Below, one piece after another: positions 18,392-30,449 of a stretch of DNA of 64,000 nt. Within the stretch, counting starts at the first letter, position 1; the number at the start of each line of letters is the position of its first letter. Under the pieces are notes generated by a model. The model was not told the origin of the DNA and made no database searches. It saw only the letters and a program-made list of their open reading frames with translations. Both the position numbers and the translations under genes were made by a program. The stretch is from Rhodobacter capsulatus (GTDB lineage Bacteria; Pseudomonadota; Alphaproteobacteria; Rhodobacterales; Rhodobacteraceae): positions 124,001-188,000 of the forward strand of contig NZ_QKZO01000005.1 of assembly GCF_003254295.1 (NCBI RefSeq), in the 5' to 3' direction.

Positions 18392-19827
18392 TGTATCTGG
18401 GACTGGATCTGGGCACCTCGGGGCTCAAGGGCATCCTGATCGACGCGGATCAGCAGGTCCTGGCCGAGGCGACGGCGCCCCTGACGGTGTCGCGCCCGCA
18501 GGAGGGCTGGTCGGAACAGGCGCCCGCCGACTGGATCGGCGCGGCGGAACAGGTTCTGGCGGAGCTGGCGGGTTTCGGTCTGGGTCAGCTGCGCGGCATC
18601 GGGCTTTCGGGGCAGATGCACGGGGCGACGCTGCTCGATGCCTCCGATGACGTGCTGCGGCCCTGCATCCTGTGGAACGACACCCGCAGCCATGTGGAAG
18701 CCGCCGAACTGGATGCCAATCCGATTTTTCGGGCGCTTTCGGGCAATATCGTCTTTCCGGGCTTCACCGCGCCGAAACTGTGCTGGGTCGCCCGGCACGA
18801 GCCCGAGATCTTCGCCCGTGTGGCAAAGGTGCTGTTGCCGAAAGATTATCTGCGGCTCTGGCTGACCGGCGAGCATGTGGCGGAAATGTCCGATGCCGCG
18901 GGCACGGCTTGGCTCGATGTCGGCCGCCGCGACTGGTCCGAGGAATTGCTGAAAGCCTCGCGCATGCGGCGCGAGCAGATGCCGCGTCTGGTCGAAGGAT
19001 CCGAGGTTTCGGGCCATATCAGAGCCGAATTGGCCGAACGCTTCGGGATGCCCGCGGGTGTCGTCGTGGCCGGGGGCGGGGGCGACAATGCCGCCTCTGG
19101 GATCGGCGTCGGCGTGGTGAAGGCCGGGCAGGCCTTTGTCTCGCTTGGCACATCCGGGGTGCTCTTTGCGGCGAATGACGGCTATCAGCCCGATGCCGCG
19201 ACGGCCGTGCACACCTTTTGCCATGCGCTGCCCGGCACCTGGCATCAGATGGGGGTGATCCTGGCCGCCACCGATGCGCTGAACTGGTTTTCGCGCCTTG
19301 CCGGGGCCGCGCCCAAGGATCTGACCGCGGCTTTGGGTGCGTTGCAACCGCCCGGAAAGACCCGATTCCTGCCTTATCTGGGCGGCGAACGCACGCCCTT
19401 GAACGATGCCGCGATCCGTGGCGCCTTCATTGGCCTCGAACATGCCACCGACCGCGAGGCCGCGACGCGCGCGGTGCTGGAGGGCGTGACTTTTGCCATC
19501 CGCGATTGCCGCGATGCCCTGGCGGCGACCGGCACCTGCATCGACAGCCTGCTGGCCGTCGGCGGCGGCTCGAAATCCACCTATTGGTGCCAGGCGATCG
19601 CGACGGCGCTGGGCACCCCTGTTTCCCTGCCGGTGGCGGGGGATTTCGGCGGGGCCTTTGGCGCCGCGCGACTGGCCTTGATGGCCGCAACCGGGGCGGG
19701 GGCCGAAGTGGCCGCGCAACCGGTGATTTCCGCCGTGATAGAGCCTGTTTCGGCGCTGTCATCGGCATTCGACGAAGGCCATGCCCGCTACCGCGCGGCG
19801 CAGGCCGCAATCCGGGGACTGACATGA
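18391..19827 (+). CDS. xylB: Xylulokinase (FGGY family)
   Basis: Phosphorylates D-xylulose to xylulose 5-phosphate for the pentose phosphate pathway. The 478-residue protein starts at 18391 inside the xylG stop (TGATG) with the phosphate-binding [12 protein letters not shown]. It carries SGQMHG near residue 72, the FGGY nucleotide-site region [14 protein letters not shown] near 228, and GGERTPLND and [11 protein letters not shown] towards the end. Its end overlaps the xylA start in ATGA. Together with xylA it converts imported xylose to a central metabolite. Confidence 0.95.
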   Translation: MYLGLDLGTSGLKGILIDADQQVLAEATAPLTVSRPQEGWSEQAPADWIGAAEQVLAELAGFGLGQLRGIGLSGQMHGATLLDASDDVLRPCILWNDTRSHVEAAELDANPIFRALSGNIVFPGFTAPKLCWVARHEPEIFARVAKVLLPKDYLRLWLTGEHVAEMSDAAGTAWLDVGRRDWSEELLKASRMRREQMPRLVEGSEVSGHIRAELAERFGMPAGVVVAGGGGDNAASGIGVGVVKAGQAFVSLGTSGVLFAANDGYQPDAATAVHTFCHALPGTWHQMGVILAATDALNWFSRLAGAAPKDLTAALGALQPPGKTRFLPYLGGERTPLNDAAIRGAFIGLEHATDREAATRAVLEGVTFAIRDCRDALAATGTCIDSLLAVGGGSKSTYWCQAIATALGTPVSLPVAGDFGGAFGAARLALMAATGAGAEVAAQPVISAVIEPVSALSSAFDEGHARYRAAQAAIRGLT

Positions 19828-21125
19828 CCGACTTCTTCAAGGGTATTCCGCAAATCCGCTACGAGGGCCCGACTTCGACGAACGAATTCGCCTTCCGGCA
19901 CTACAACCCCACGGAAGTGGTGATGGGCAAGACGATGGCCGAGCATCTGCGCTTTGCCATCGCCTGGTGGCACAGTTTCGCCTGGCCGGGCGGTGACCCC
20001 TTCGGCGGTCAGACCTTCGAGCGGCCGTGGTTTGGCGACACGCTCGATCTGGCGAAGCTGAAAGCCGATGTGGCCTTCGAGATGTTCGACATCCTGGGCG
20101 CGCCGTTCTTCTGCTTCCACGATGCCGACATCCGCCCCGAAGGCAAGGATTTCGCCGAGAACACCCGCAATCTGGAAGAAATCGTCGATTACATCGGCGA
20201 GAAGATGGCGGGATCGCAAACGAAACTTCTGTGGGGCACGGCGAACCTGTTCAGCCACCGCCGCTTCATGTCGGGCGCGGCGACGAACCCGGACCCGGAG
20301 GTCTTTGCCTGGTCCGCCGCGACGGTGAAGACCTGCATGGATGCCACGCACCGGCTCGGCGGGCAGAACTATGTGCTGTGGGGCGGTCGCGAGGGCTATG
20401 AGACGCTTTTGAACACCGACCTGACCCGCGAGGCGGAACAGGCCGGGCGCTTCCTGCAGATGGTGGTCGACTACAAGCACAAGATCGGCTTCAAGGGCAC
20501 GATCCTGATCGAGCCGAAGCCGCAGGAGCCGTCGAAGCATCAGTATGATTACGACGTGGCCACCGTTTATGGCTTCCTCAAGCGCTTCGGCCTTGAGAAT
20601 GAGGTCAAGGTGAACATCGAACAGGGTCACGCGATCCTGGCCGGGCACAGCTTCGAGCATGAGCTGGCGCTGGCGGCTTCGCTTGGCATCCTTGGCTCGA
20701 TCGACATGAACCGCAACGACTACCAGTCCGGCTGGGACACCGACCAGTTCCCGGATTCGGTTCCCGAGATGGCGCGAGCCTATTACGAGGTGCTGAAAGC
20801 GGGCGGCTTCACCACCGGCGGCACCAATTTCGACGCCAAGATCCGCCGTCAGTCGATCGACCCCGAGGATCTGATCCTTGGCCATGTCGGCGCGATGGAT
20901 GTCTGCGCCCGGGCGCTGAAAGCGGCGGCGGCGCTGCTGGAGGACGGCGGGCTCGAGGCGCATCGCCGCGCGCGTTACGCGGGTTGGGACACCGCCGAGG
21001 CGCAGGCGATGCTGGGCTCTGATCTGGCCTCGATCGAGGCGCTGGTGCGGGCGAAAGGCATCAACCCGCAGCCGAAATCGGGGCGGCAGGAGCGGCTGGA
21101 AAATCTGTGGAACCGGTTCGTCTGA
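19824..21125 (+). CDS. xylA: Xylose isomerase, class II
   Basis: Isomerises D-xylose to D-xylulose using two divalent metals. The 433-residue length and the extra N-terminal segment mark class II. Visible are FCFHDADI (catalytic histidine near residue 99), [14 protein letters not shown] near 190, the metal ligand region [14 protein letters not shown] near 230, and GSIDMNRND near 295. The start at 19824 is set by the four-base overlap with xylB. A strong terminator follows at 21131. Last gene of xylFHGBA. Confidence 0.97.
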   Translation: MTDFFKGIPQIRYEGPTSTNEFAFRHYNPTEVVMGKTMAEHLRFAIAWWHSFAWPGGDPFGGQTFERPWFGDTLDLAKLKADVAFEMFDILGAPFFCFHDADIRPEGKDFAENTRNLEEIVDYIGEKMAGSQTKLLWGTANLFSHRRFMSGAATNPDPEVFAWSAATVKTCMDATHRLGGQNYVLWGGREGYETLLNTDLTREAEQAGRFLQMVVDYKHKIGFKGTILIEPKPQEPSKHQYDYDVATVYGFLKRFGLENEVKVNIEQGHAILAGHSFEHELALAASLGILGSIDMNRNDYQSGWDTDQFPDSVPEMARAYYEVLKAGGFTTGGTNFDAKIRRQSIDPEDLILGHVGAMDVCARALKAAAALLEDGGLEAHRRARYAGWDTAEAQAMLGSDLASIEALVRAKGINPQPKSGRQERLENLWNRFV

Positions 21126-21130
21126 ACCCC

Positions 21131-21156
21131 AAAAGGGCCGCTTCAGCGGCCCTTTT
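21131..21156 (+). terminator. Bidirectional terminator after xylA
   Basis: A perfect 11-base-pair stem (21131-21141 with 21146-21156) with loop TTCA carries AAAA on one side and TTTT on the other. It can stop transcription in both directions between xylA and the minus-strand genes. Confidence 0.9.
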
Positions 21157-21275
21157 CAATCCGGCGTCCGGCGGAACCGGCTGAGCGCCAGAAGTGAGAA
21201 GAACACGTCTTCAAGGCTGGTTTCGGCCTCGATCATGCGGGCTCCGGTGGCGGTGGCAATCTCGGCGGTAGAGGG
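21156..21275 (-). pseudogene. C-terminal relic of an ABC-2-type transporter ATPase
   Basis: The minus strand reads in frame from about 21275 to a TGA at 21156-21158. It gives a tail containing ATATGAR, MIEAETSLEDVFFSLL and RRTPD. The segment E-x-S-L-E-D-V-F is the typical end of ABC-2-type (CcmA-like) export ATPases. Only about 38 codons remain; no Walker A, signature or Walker B is present upstream, where flgI and its hairpin lie instead. The stop codon falls inside the xylA terminator tail. This looks like the leftover of a gene lost by deletion. The call depends on a short match, so confidence is moderate. Confidence 0.45.
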
Positions 21276-21306
21276 CCAAGGACGCGATCCTGCGTCGCGT
21301 CCTTGG
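21276..21306 (-). terminator. Strong hairpin downstream of flgI
   Basis: A perfect 12-base-pair stem (21276-21287 with 21295-21306, CCAAGGACGCGA and complement) with a seven-base loop begins 22 bases after the flgI stop on the minus strand. There is no T tract, so it may protect the message end or act with Rho rather than be a simple intrinsic terminator. Confidence 0.6.
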
Positions 21307-21327
21307 TGGTCAAAGCCCGGAAATCAG

Positions 21328-22425
21328 TCAGTTGACCAGGAATTCGGCGTGCAGGGCCCCGGCGGCATTGATGCTTTTCAGGATGTCGATCATGTCGCGC
21401 GGGCTGACCCCCAGCGCATTCAGCCCGGCGACGACATCGGAGAGCGAGCTGGTTTCGCCGACCTCGGCCATCTTGAGACCCGCGCCCTCCTCGATCGAGG
21501 CTTCGGTCCGCGGCACCACGACGGTCTCGCCGCGGGCGAAGGGGTTCGGTTGCACGGCGATCGGCGCTTCCTGCACGCGCAGCGTCAGGTTGCCCTGACT
21601 GACCGCGACGCGCGAAATCCGCACATCCTCGCCCATCACGATGGTGCCGGAGCGCTGATCCACCACGACGCGGGCGCGCTGCTCGGGCTCGACCGTCAGG
21701 TTTTCGAGCCGTTCCAGCACATGCGCGGCCGAGCGCATCTTGGCATTGGCGATGCTGACCGACACGGTGCCCGAATCTTCCATCGCGGCGATGCGCGCGC
21801 CGAATTCGCGATTGATCGCCTTTTCGATTCGCGCCGCGGTGGTGAAATCGGGCGTGCGCAGCGCCAGCCGCACATCCGAGAGGCTGTCGAGATCGAAGCC
21901 GATCTCGCGCTCGACATGGGCGCCCGAAGGGATCGTGCCCGAGGTCGGAACCCCCTGCACGACCGAGGCGGCCTGCCCCTGCGCCGAAACGCCCCCGGCG
22001 ATCACCGCGCCCTGCGCCACCGCATAGATCTCGCCATCCGCCGCGTTCAGGGGCGTCATGATCAGCGTGCCGCCGAGCAGGCTCTTGGCATCGCCGATCG
22101 CCGAGACCGTGACATCGATCTTCGACCCCGCCCGGGCAAAGGGCGGCAGCGCGGCCGTCACCATGACCGCAGCGACGTTCTTCGGCCGGAATTGTTCGCC
22201 GGTAACGTTAACGCCGAGCCGTTCCAGGATATTGGCCATGATTTCTTCGGTGAAGGGCGCATTGCGGATCCCGTCGCCGGTTCCGTTCAGACCGACCACG
22301 AGCCCGTAGCCGACAAGGTCGTTGCCCCGCACGCCATCGAATTCGACCAGATCCTTGATCCGGATCGGGGCGGCAACGCTCAGGGACGGCAGCAGCAGCA
22401 GCAGCACAAGGGCCAGGAGTTTCAT
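21328..22425 (-). CDS. flgI: Flagellar P-ring protein FlgI
   Basis: FlgI is exported by Sec and forms the P-ring around the flagellar rod in the peptidoglycan layer. The 365-residue product has a signal peptide (MKLLALVLLLLLPSLSVAA) and the conserved N-terminal sequence IKDLVEFDGVRGNDLVGYGLVVGL. NGTGDG, KNVAAVMVTA and the C-terminal domain follow. Its start overlaps the flgL stop by four bases (22422-22425). It is the last gene of a minus-strand unit flgE-flgK-flgL-flgI. FlgA, its assembly chaperone, is in the other flagellar block at 50283. Confidence 0.97.
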   Translation of the reverse strand: MKLLALVLLLLLPSLSVAAPIRIKDLVEFDGVRGNDLVGYGLVVGLNGTGDGIRNAPFTEEIMANILERLGVNVTGEQFRPKNVAAVMVTAALPPFARAGSKIDVTVSAIGDAKSLLGGTLIMTPLNAADGEIYAVAQGAVIAGGVSAQGQAASVVQGVPTSGTIPSGAHVEREIGFDLDSLSDVRLALRTPDFTTAARIEKAINREFGARIAAMEDSGTVSVSIANAKMRSAAHVLERLENLTVEPEQRARVVVDQRSGTIVMGEDVRISRVAVSQGNLTLRVQEAPIAVQPNPFARGETVVVPRTEASIEEGAGLKMAEVGETSSLSDVVAGLNALGVSPRDMIDILKSINAAGALHAEFLVN

Positions 22426-23438
22426 CGCAGGTAATCCGTCAGAGAGAGTTGCGTCAGCCGCGAGGTCAGCGTGTAAAGCGTTTCCAGCTGCGATTGCGTG
22501 GCTTCCAGCGCCGTTGCCGTCTCGTATTCGTCAACGCCGATCAGTTCCTTGCGCGCGATTTCGAGCGCGGTCACCTGCGTCGCATTGCGGGTCTGCGCAT
22601 CGGAAATGATCGCCTCGACCGTGCCGAGATCGGCCCGAAGCGTGGTCATCCCGCCCTCGGCCGAGGTGATGCGTTCCCCCGCCGCGCGGATCAGCAACGA
22701 CCGCGTTTCAAGGTCGTCGGGCACCAGATCGCGGGCGATCAACGTGCCGAGGGCAAAGCCCTTGAGCATGTCGCGGATCGTGGAATCCGCCGCCGTGATG
22801 GTCAATTGTGCGGTGTCGGTTTCCGACAGCCGCACCTGCGACAGGCTGGTTGCGCTGCCAAGATAGGCCTGATCGAGGAACCCGCCGCCGCCGGCGGCGG
22901 CATCGAACCAGTCATCGACGGCGGCGATGATATCGGCCGCGACCGTCATGCCGTTCACGACCGCCTCGATGCCGGTGATGATCGTATCCGCCGAAGCCAC
23001 CGGTTTCGTGTCGGTGGTCGTGCCCGAAAAGGCGTAACGCCCGGCGACATTGACGTTCAGCGCATCGACAACGGCTTCGAACCGTTCCTCGGCATTGCGC
23101 GCCCCGGACTCGATCATGTTGTAGGAGGAGGCGAAGGATGCCGACAAGAGGGTCGAGCCGATCGCCTGGGCATGGCCCTGGATGGTCTCGAGCGCATCCT
23201 GCTGCGTCCCGGCAAGAAGATCGGTCTCCGCCGCCACCTGCTTGTAGGCCTCGCCGCGGGTCATCGAGCGGTTGATCGCGGCCAGGGCGGTGAAATCGCC
23301 ACCGACCTTGGTGCCCAGATCCTGGCTGACGCCGGTGACGACCTCTTCCGAGAGCCGCGACATCGTCGTCTTCAGCTGCACATTGTGACGGCGCATCAGA
23401 TAGGTCTGCGACATGTCACCGACGGAGATGTATTTCAT
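22422..23438 (-). CDS. flgL: Flagellar hook-filament junction protein FlgL
   Basis: FlgL (HAP3) joins the hook and the filament. The 338-residue protein, started at 23438 (MKYISVGDMSQTYL), has the flagellin-like N-terminal helix (RRHNVQLKTTMSRLSEEV) and C-terminal helix (ALEATQSQLETLYTLTSRL), which form the D0/D1 coiled coils. A longer frame exists upstream but overlaps flgK. The chosen start lies one base after the flgK stop. It belongs with flgK and flgI in one transcript. Confidence 0.9.
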   Translation of the reverse strand: MKYISVGDMSQTYLMRRHNVQLKTTMSRLSEEVVTGVSQDLGTKVGGDFTALAAINRSMTRGEAYKQVAAETDLLAGTQQDALETIQGHAQAIGSTLLSASFASSYNMIESGARNAEERFEAVVDALNVNVAGRYAFSGTTTDTKPVASADTIITGIEAVVNGMTVAADIIAAVDDWFDAAAGGGGFLDQAYLGSATSLSQVRLSETDTAQLTITAADSTIRDMLKGFALGTLIARDLVPDDLETRSLLIRAAGERITSAEGGMTTLRADLGTVEAIISDAQTRNATQVTALEIARKELIGVDEYETATALEATQSQLETLYTLTSRLTQLSLTDYLR

Positions 23439-23439
23439 G

Positions 23440-24894
23440 TCAGATATCCAGAAGTTCTTGCAGCATGGCATCGATGGTCTGAACGACCTTCGCATTGGCG
23501 GCATAGGCCTTTTCGATCACGAGAAGGCTCTGCATCTCGTAATCGGTGTCCACGCCGTCGGCGAGTGACATCTCGGTCAGGGCTTCCTGACGTGCGGTGG
23601 CATAGCCCTGGGTCATCTCGGCCGATTGCCGTCCCGAAGCGGCAAAAGACAGCAAGTCCGCGGCCAGACCCGAGGCACTGCGCAGGGCGGAGCCGTAATT
23701 CCCCGAAGCCGGTGCGGATTCGCGGGTCAGCGCCGCGGAGAGCGCATTCAGGATCGTCCCGTCGCTGATCGCCCCGGGCGCGGCGGCCATCAGCCCGTCC
23801 CGCAGATGCCAGGAGGATCCGCCCTGTTCGGGATCGACGATCGCGTTCAGCTGCAGCCGTCCGGCCAGCCCGACTTCGGTGCTGGCGTCGAAAGCGGCGC
23901 CCGCATCGGTGAAAAGACCGGGATCGCCCGCCGACAGGGTGGTGTCGACGCTCGGATCCTCGAACCGGGTCATCAGATCGCGGGCAAAGGCGTCCAGCTG
24001 GCTCTGCGCCTCGGGCGCAAGCTCGTCGCGCACGGCGAAAGCGGCGCCGAGCGTGCCGCCGCCCAGCGGGCCGTCATCCAGGGTCGAGGTCGGATAGCCA
24101 TTGATCGTGAGCCCGGACAATGCCCCCGAATCCAGCGTCAGATGGGCGGCCATCGCCCCCGCGCCATCAAACCCGATGGTGGCGGCGGTGCCATCAAGCA
24201 AGATCGCCCCGCCGGTGGTGAAAAGCGCGATCTGGTTGTTGTCGCGCTGCACGACCCGAAGCGGCACGATCTCGGCGATCTGGTTCACCAGCGATTGCCG
24301 TTCGTCCATCAGACCGGCCGCATCATTGCCGATCGAGATCTGCGTGGTGATCGTCCGGTTCATCTCCTGCAGCTGCACCAGCGTTTCGTTCAGTGTCCGG
24401 ACCTGCTTGGCGATCGACTTGTCGGCCGTCAGACGCGCGGCCTGAAGATCCTCGGAGACGCTGTTCAGCTTGTCTGCCACGGTCGAAGCGGCGCGGACCG
24501 CCGCCGTCAGCCGCGCCGTGCTGTCGGGCATGCTGGCAGCCGTCAGCAGGGCGCTTTCGAAATCCGACATCGTGGCAGAGAGTGACCCGGCCTTCTCGGG
24601 GTCACCGATCCGGGATTCGAGACGGTTGTAGAAATCCGCCTTGGCGGTGGTGTTCGCCGCGGCCGAATCCGCCAGCAGCAGATCTTGCTGCACCACCTGG
24701 TTCACGATCCTGTTGACGCCGAGGATGCGAACCCCGCCGCCGGTCCCGCCAAGCGTCTGCGACGCGATGGAGAGTTCCCGACGGGCGTAGCCCTCCGTCA
24801 TCGCATTGGCGATGTTGGAAGAGACGACCTCGGCTTTCCGGGACGATGCCGTCAGCCCCGAAAGGGCGAAGTTGAAGGCATTTGCGATGCTCAT
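23440..24894 (-). CDS. flgK: Flagellar hook-associated protein FlgK
   Basis: FlgK (HAP1) is the first junction protein placed on the hook. The 484-residue product shows the rod/hook N-terminal motif (NFALSGLTASSRKAEVVSSNIANA, ending near residue 31) and the C-terminal motif with LLVIEKAYAANAKVVQTIDAML that pack as coiled coils. The middle is variable. The ATG at 24894 follows AGGAGGAG. About 30 bases separate it from flgE. The same N- and C-terminal motif pair recurs in FlgE, FlgF, FlgG, FlgB and FlgC in this window. Confidence 0.93.
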   Translation of the reverse strand: MSIANAFNFALSGLTASSRKAEVVSSNIANAMTEGYARRELSIASQTLGGTGGGVRILGVNRIVNQVVQQDLLLADSAAANTTAKADFYNRLESRIGDPEKAGSLSATMSDFESALLTAASMPDSTARLTAAVRAASTVADKLNSVSEDLQAARLTADKSIAKQVRTLNETLVQLQEMNRTITTQISIGNDAAGLMDERQSLVNQIAEIVPLRVVQRDNNQIALFTTGGAILLDGTAATIGFDGAGAMAAHLTLDSGALSGLTINGYPTSTLDDGPLGGGTLGAAFAVRDELAPEAQSQLDAFARDLMTRFEDPSVDTTLSAGDPGLFTDAGAAFDASTEVGLAGRLQLNAIVDPEQGGSSWHLRDGLMAAAPGAISDGTILNALSAALTRESAPASGNYGSALRSASGLAADLLSFAASGRQSAEMTQGYATARQEALTEMSLADGVDTDYEMQSLLVIEKAYAANAKVVQTIDAMLQELLDI

Positions 24895-24925
24895 GGGTCA
24901 TCTCCTCCTGAAGGGGTCATCAAGC

Positions 24926-26284
24926 TCAGCGCTTGATGTTCGTCGTCTCCTGCAGCATCTCGTCGACGGTCTGGATCACCTTCGCGTTCGACGAATATGC
25001 CCGTTGGGTCTGGATCAGGTTGGTCAGTTCCTGCGCCACATCGACCGCCGAGCCTTCGCGGGCATAGCCCTCGACCGCGCCGGTCGGACCGTCACCGGCG
25101 TCCCAGAGATAGAACGACCCCGAGGTGGACGAGACCTGGAAGGTCTGGTTGTCGAGTGCCGTCAGGCCGTTGATGTTCGACACGTCGACCAGCGGCACCT
25201 GATAGACGGTGCGGATGAAGCCGGTGTCGTAAGTCGCCTTGATGAAGCCGTTCTCGTCGATCTCGACCGAGGTCAGGTTCCCCACCGGCGAGCCGTCCTT
25301 GTTGATCGAGGTCGGCGCGAAATCGCTGGCAAGCTGGGTCAGACCGTTGGTGTCACCCTGTTTGCCGATGGTGATGGTGATGTCCTGCAGCCCGTCGGCC
25401 AGCGCGAAGCCCGAGGCATCGGTGAAATTCAGCGTGCCCTCGGTCGAATCCCAGGCCGGGCCCTGGATCGTGGTGACGTTGCTCAGCGTGCCGCCATTCG
25501 TGCCGGTGTTGTCGAAGTCGAGCGTGTATTGCCCGACGACGCCGACCCCGAGGCCATAGGGATCGGTGGTGGTCGCCGAATCGGTGATCATCATCGTCCA
25601 CTGGTTCGAGTCCGGATCGCCCGCCGCCGGGATTGTCGGCGTGAAGGAGACCTGCAGCGTGTTCGAATTGCCGAGGTTGCCGAAATATTCGATCGAAGAG
25701 GTCAGCGTCTCGCCGCCTGCGGTGTCCGCGGTTTCGCTGGCGGGCAGGTTGATGCCCCAGTTCATCATCGTCGTCGGGTCGCCCGCGGTCTGGTTGGCAT
25801 TGATCACGACCGGTTGCAGGCCGGTGACGGTGTCGCGGGCGTTGACCGGGATCGTGCCATCGGCCAGCGCCGCCCAGCCGAGCAGGACCAGACCCGAGTC
25901 GGTGCGCAGCACGCCGTCCTTGTCGGTGTGGAACGACCCGGTCGAGGTCATCGTCAGCGGTTGGTTGCCCAGCCCGTTCGCCAGGGCGGAGGTATTGGCG
26001 ACAGGCAGGAAGCCGCGGCCCGAAATCGCGATGTCCATCGCATTCGACGTGCCGATCAGAGAGCCGCGCTGGTCGATCAGGCGCCCCGAGGAGGCGCGCA
26101 CGCCCCCAGCCGAATAGGTTCCGGAGCTGCGCGCCTGGGTCAGCACCATGCTTTCGAAATCTGCCGTCGCCCGCTTGTAGCCGTAGGTGCCCGAGTTGGC
26201 GATGTTGTCGGAAATCGTTGCCAAGCGCGTCGCATTGGCTGCAAGGCCTGCCACACCCGCGTTGAGCGAAGAAGAAATGGACAT
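24926..26284 (-). CDS. flgE: Flagellar hook protein FlgE
   Basis: FlgE polymerises into the universal-joint hook. The 452-residue protein starts at 26284 (MSISSSLNAGVAGLA). Upstream in-frame codons are rejected because they lack a ribosome site and similarity. It contains NSGTYGYKRATADFESMV near residue 40, DIAISGRGFLPV near 83, and the terminal LTNLIQTQRAYSSNAKVIQTVDEML. A CtrA-like site lies 58-73 bases before the start. It heads the flgE-flgK-flgL-flgI unit. Confidence 0.93.
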   Translation of the reverse strand: MSISSSLNAGVAGLAANATRLATISDNIANSGTYGYKRATADFESMVLTQARSSGTYSAGGVRASSGRLIDQRGSLIGTSNAMDIAISGRGFLPVANTSALANGLGNQPLTMTSTGSFHTDKDGVLRTDSGLVLLGWAALADGTIPVNARDTVTGLQPVVINANQTAGDPTTMMNWGINLPASETADTAGGETLTSSIEYFGNLGNSNTLQVSFTPTIPAAGDPDSNQWTMMITDSATTTDPYGLGVGVVGQYTLDFDNTGTNGGTLSNVTTIQGPAWDSTEGTLNFTDASGFALADGLQDITITIGKQGDTNGLTQLASDFAPTSINKDGSPVGNLTSVEIDENGFIKATYDTGFIRTVYQVPLVDVSNINGLTALDNQTFQVSSTSGSFYLWDAGDGPTGAVEGYAREGSAVDVAQELTNLIQTQRAYSSNAKVIQTVDEMLQETTNIKR

Positions 26285-26341
26285 GTAAGCGCCTTTCTGC
26301 TGCTGCGTCCCTTGATCGAAGCCACCTTGCCGCAATCGCCG

Positions 26342-26357
26342 TTAAGATCGGACTAAC
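26342..26357 (-). promoter_or_regulatory. CtrA-like site upstream of flgE
   Basis: TTAA at 26342-26345, seven bases, then CTAAC at 26353-26357 matches the CtrA pattern TTAA-N7-TTAA with one mismatch. A further TTAA lies at 26360-26363. It is placed 58-73 bases before the flgE start. Confidence 0.5.
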
Positions 26358-26391
26358 GCTTAAAATGCGTCCGATTTCTTCTTCGCCCGGG

Positions 26392-27243
26392 TCAGCGCCC
26401 GTTGCGCAGCAAGATCAGCTCAAGCCGGTTGTTGCGCACCGACATCCGCGTTTCGACGGCCGGCTTGCGATCGGCAAAGCCCGAAACCCGTTGCAGCCGC
26501 GTGGCATCGAATCCCGCGGTTTCCATCAGGATTCGCATCCTTTGCGCGCGTTCCGAGGACAGATCCCAGACCGGATTCGTGCGCAGCATCGAAGGATAGG
26601 AGCGCGTGTGGCCGTTGATCGCGACATTGTTCTTCGTCAGGCCGAAGACCCGCGTCAGCATGCCCGCAATCTCGCCCAGAATCGGTTCCGGCTCGGCGGT
26701 ATCGGGGGCAAAAAGCGGCTCGTTCTCCAGATCGAAGAACTCGACGATCAATCCCTCGTCCGTCACCTTGGTGACGATGTGACGGGCCAGCTGTTCGCTG
26801 ACCATCGATTCGCCGGAAGTTGCCGACAGCGCCTTTTCGATTTCCTTGGCCAGGCGGTCGAACGCGGCCTGATCCTGCTTCTGTTCCTGCTTGGCGGCGC
26901 CGCTGTCGCCGCGAGCCTGCCGTTCCTCGGTCGGAGATTGCCCCGAAGCCCCGGTGCCATTTTGCGCGATCTGATCTTCGGAGAAGACGGAATCGCCGCC
27001 AAAGGCGCCTTCGCCGCCGCCCGAGATCCGGTTGATCGGAATCGTCGGGTTGAAGTAATCCGCGATTCCCTTGCGTTGCTTTTCCGTTGTCGCGTTCAGC
27101 AGCCACATCAGCAGAAAGAAGGCCATCATGGCTGTGACGAAGTCGGCATAGGCAACTTTCCACGCCCCACCGTGGTGCCCGCCGCCGCCGACGACCTTCT
27201 TGCGCTTGATGATGACTGGTGCGACACCATCGTGTGCGCCCAT
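26392..27243 (-). CDS. motB: Flagellar motor stator protein MotB
   Basis: MotB anchors the proton-driven stator to peptidoglycan. The 283-residue protein has one transmembrane helix near residues 28-48, preceded by KVAYADFVTAMMAFFLLMWL, which includes the conserved aspartate (D34 in YADF) that carries protons. An acidic and glutamine-rich linker follows, then the OmpA-like peptidoglycan-binding domain (about 165-283) with INGHTRSYP, LSSERAQRMR and VSGFADRKP. Its partner motA is not in the window. A near-perfect CtrA-like site precedes it. Confidence 0.95.
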   Translation of the reverse strand: MGAHDGVAPVIIKRKKVVGGGGHHGGAWKVAYADFVTAMMAFFLLMWLLNATTEKQRKGIADYFNPTIPINRISGGGEGAFGGDSVFSEDQIAQNGTGASGQSPTEERQARGDSGAAKQEQKQDQAAFDRLAKEIEKALSATSGESMVSEQLARHIVTKVTDEGLIVEFFDLENEPLFAPDTAEPEPILGEIAGMLTRVFGLTKNNVAINGHTRSYPSMLRTNPVWDLSSERAQRMRILMETAGFDATRLQRVSGFADRKPAVETRMSVRNNRLELILLRNGR

Positions 27244-27290
27244 ATCCCACCACCTCTATTTCACCCGGAACCAGAGATAGCAGGCGCCGC

Positions 27291-27306
27291 TTAAAGCCGG
27301 CTTAAC
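27291..27306 (-). promoter_or_regulatory. CtrA-like site upstream of motB
   Basis: TTAA (27291-27294), seven bases AGCCGGC, then TTAAC (27302-27306) is an exact TTAA-N7-TTAA match and is largely palindromic. It is 48-63 bases before the motB start. Confidence 0.6.
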
Positions 27307-27341
27307 GGATAAAATCGCAAGCAATCCTTGGGGGTTTCGGG

Positions 27342-27884
27342 TCAATCCCGCGTGGCGAAACCGCCAAAGGCGCCGCCGAAGAAGCACAGCGGCTGGCCGT
27401 CGCGCCGCAGATCGAAGCGGGTAACGCGGCCAAGGATGATGGTGTGATCGCCGCCTGCATGCGTCGCCTCGGTGACGCAGTCGAATCGGGACAGCGCCTC
27501 GGGCAGGACCGGCACGCCCTCGCCGTTGCGGGCCAGCGTCAGCCCCGCGAAACCGGGCCCCGAGCGCGAGAATCGCGCGGTCAGATCGCGCTGCGCCTCG
27601 GTCAGCACATGAATGGCAAAGGCGGGCGCCGCGGTGAAATGCCGATGCCGCATCGAGCTGCAGGCCACCGACCAGAGCACCAGCGGCGGGTCGAGCGAGA
27701 CCGAGGCGAAGGAATTCACCACAATCGCGATCGGGCTGCCGTCATCGGCGTCGCAGGCGGTGACCAGCGCCACCCCGGTGGCAAAACGGCCGAGCGCATC
27801 GCGCAGCAGCCGCGGCTCCGCGGGGTCGGGCAGATGGCCGCCGACCCCGCCGGGGGCCATGTCGATCCGGTCGCTCTCGGTCAT
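27342..27884 (-). CDS. Flavin reductase-family FMN-binding protein
   Basis: A 180-residue protein of the flavin reductase-like domain family (HpaC/RutF type), which use NAD(P)H to reduce FMN or FAD, often for a two-component monooxygenase. Visible features are RFATGVALVTA near residue 33, IAIVVNSFASVSLDPPLVLWSV near 52 (the flavin-contact region), and GDHTIILGRV near 144. No oxygenase partner gene is next to it, so its partner is unknown. The ATG at 27884 follows AAAGGGGA with good spacing. It lies 33 bases after gyrB on the same strand and may be expressed by readthrough. Confidence 0.82.
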   Translation of the reverse strand: MTESDRIDMAPGGVGGHLPDPAEPRLLRDALGRFATGVALVTACDADDGSPIAIVVNSFASVSLDPPLVLWSVACSSMRHRHFTAAPAFAIHVLTEAQRDLTARFSRSGPGFAGLTLARNGEGVPVLPEALSRFDCVTEATHAGGDHTIILGRVTRFDLRRDGQPLCFFGGAFGGFATRD

Positions 27885-27917
27885 GATCGTCCCCTTTCGT
27901 CGCGGCCCGCAGGGGCC

Positions 27918-30374
<2,457 letters not shown>

Positions 30375-30449
30375 CTATCCTGCTGATCGTTGCGGACTTA
30401 TAGAGTTTCGGCTGGGCAATGTCACGCCTTGGCCACAATATTCAGCGGT

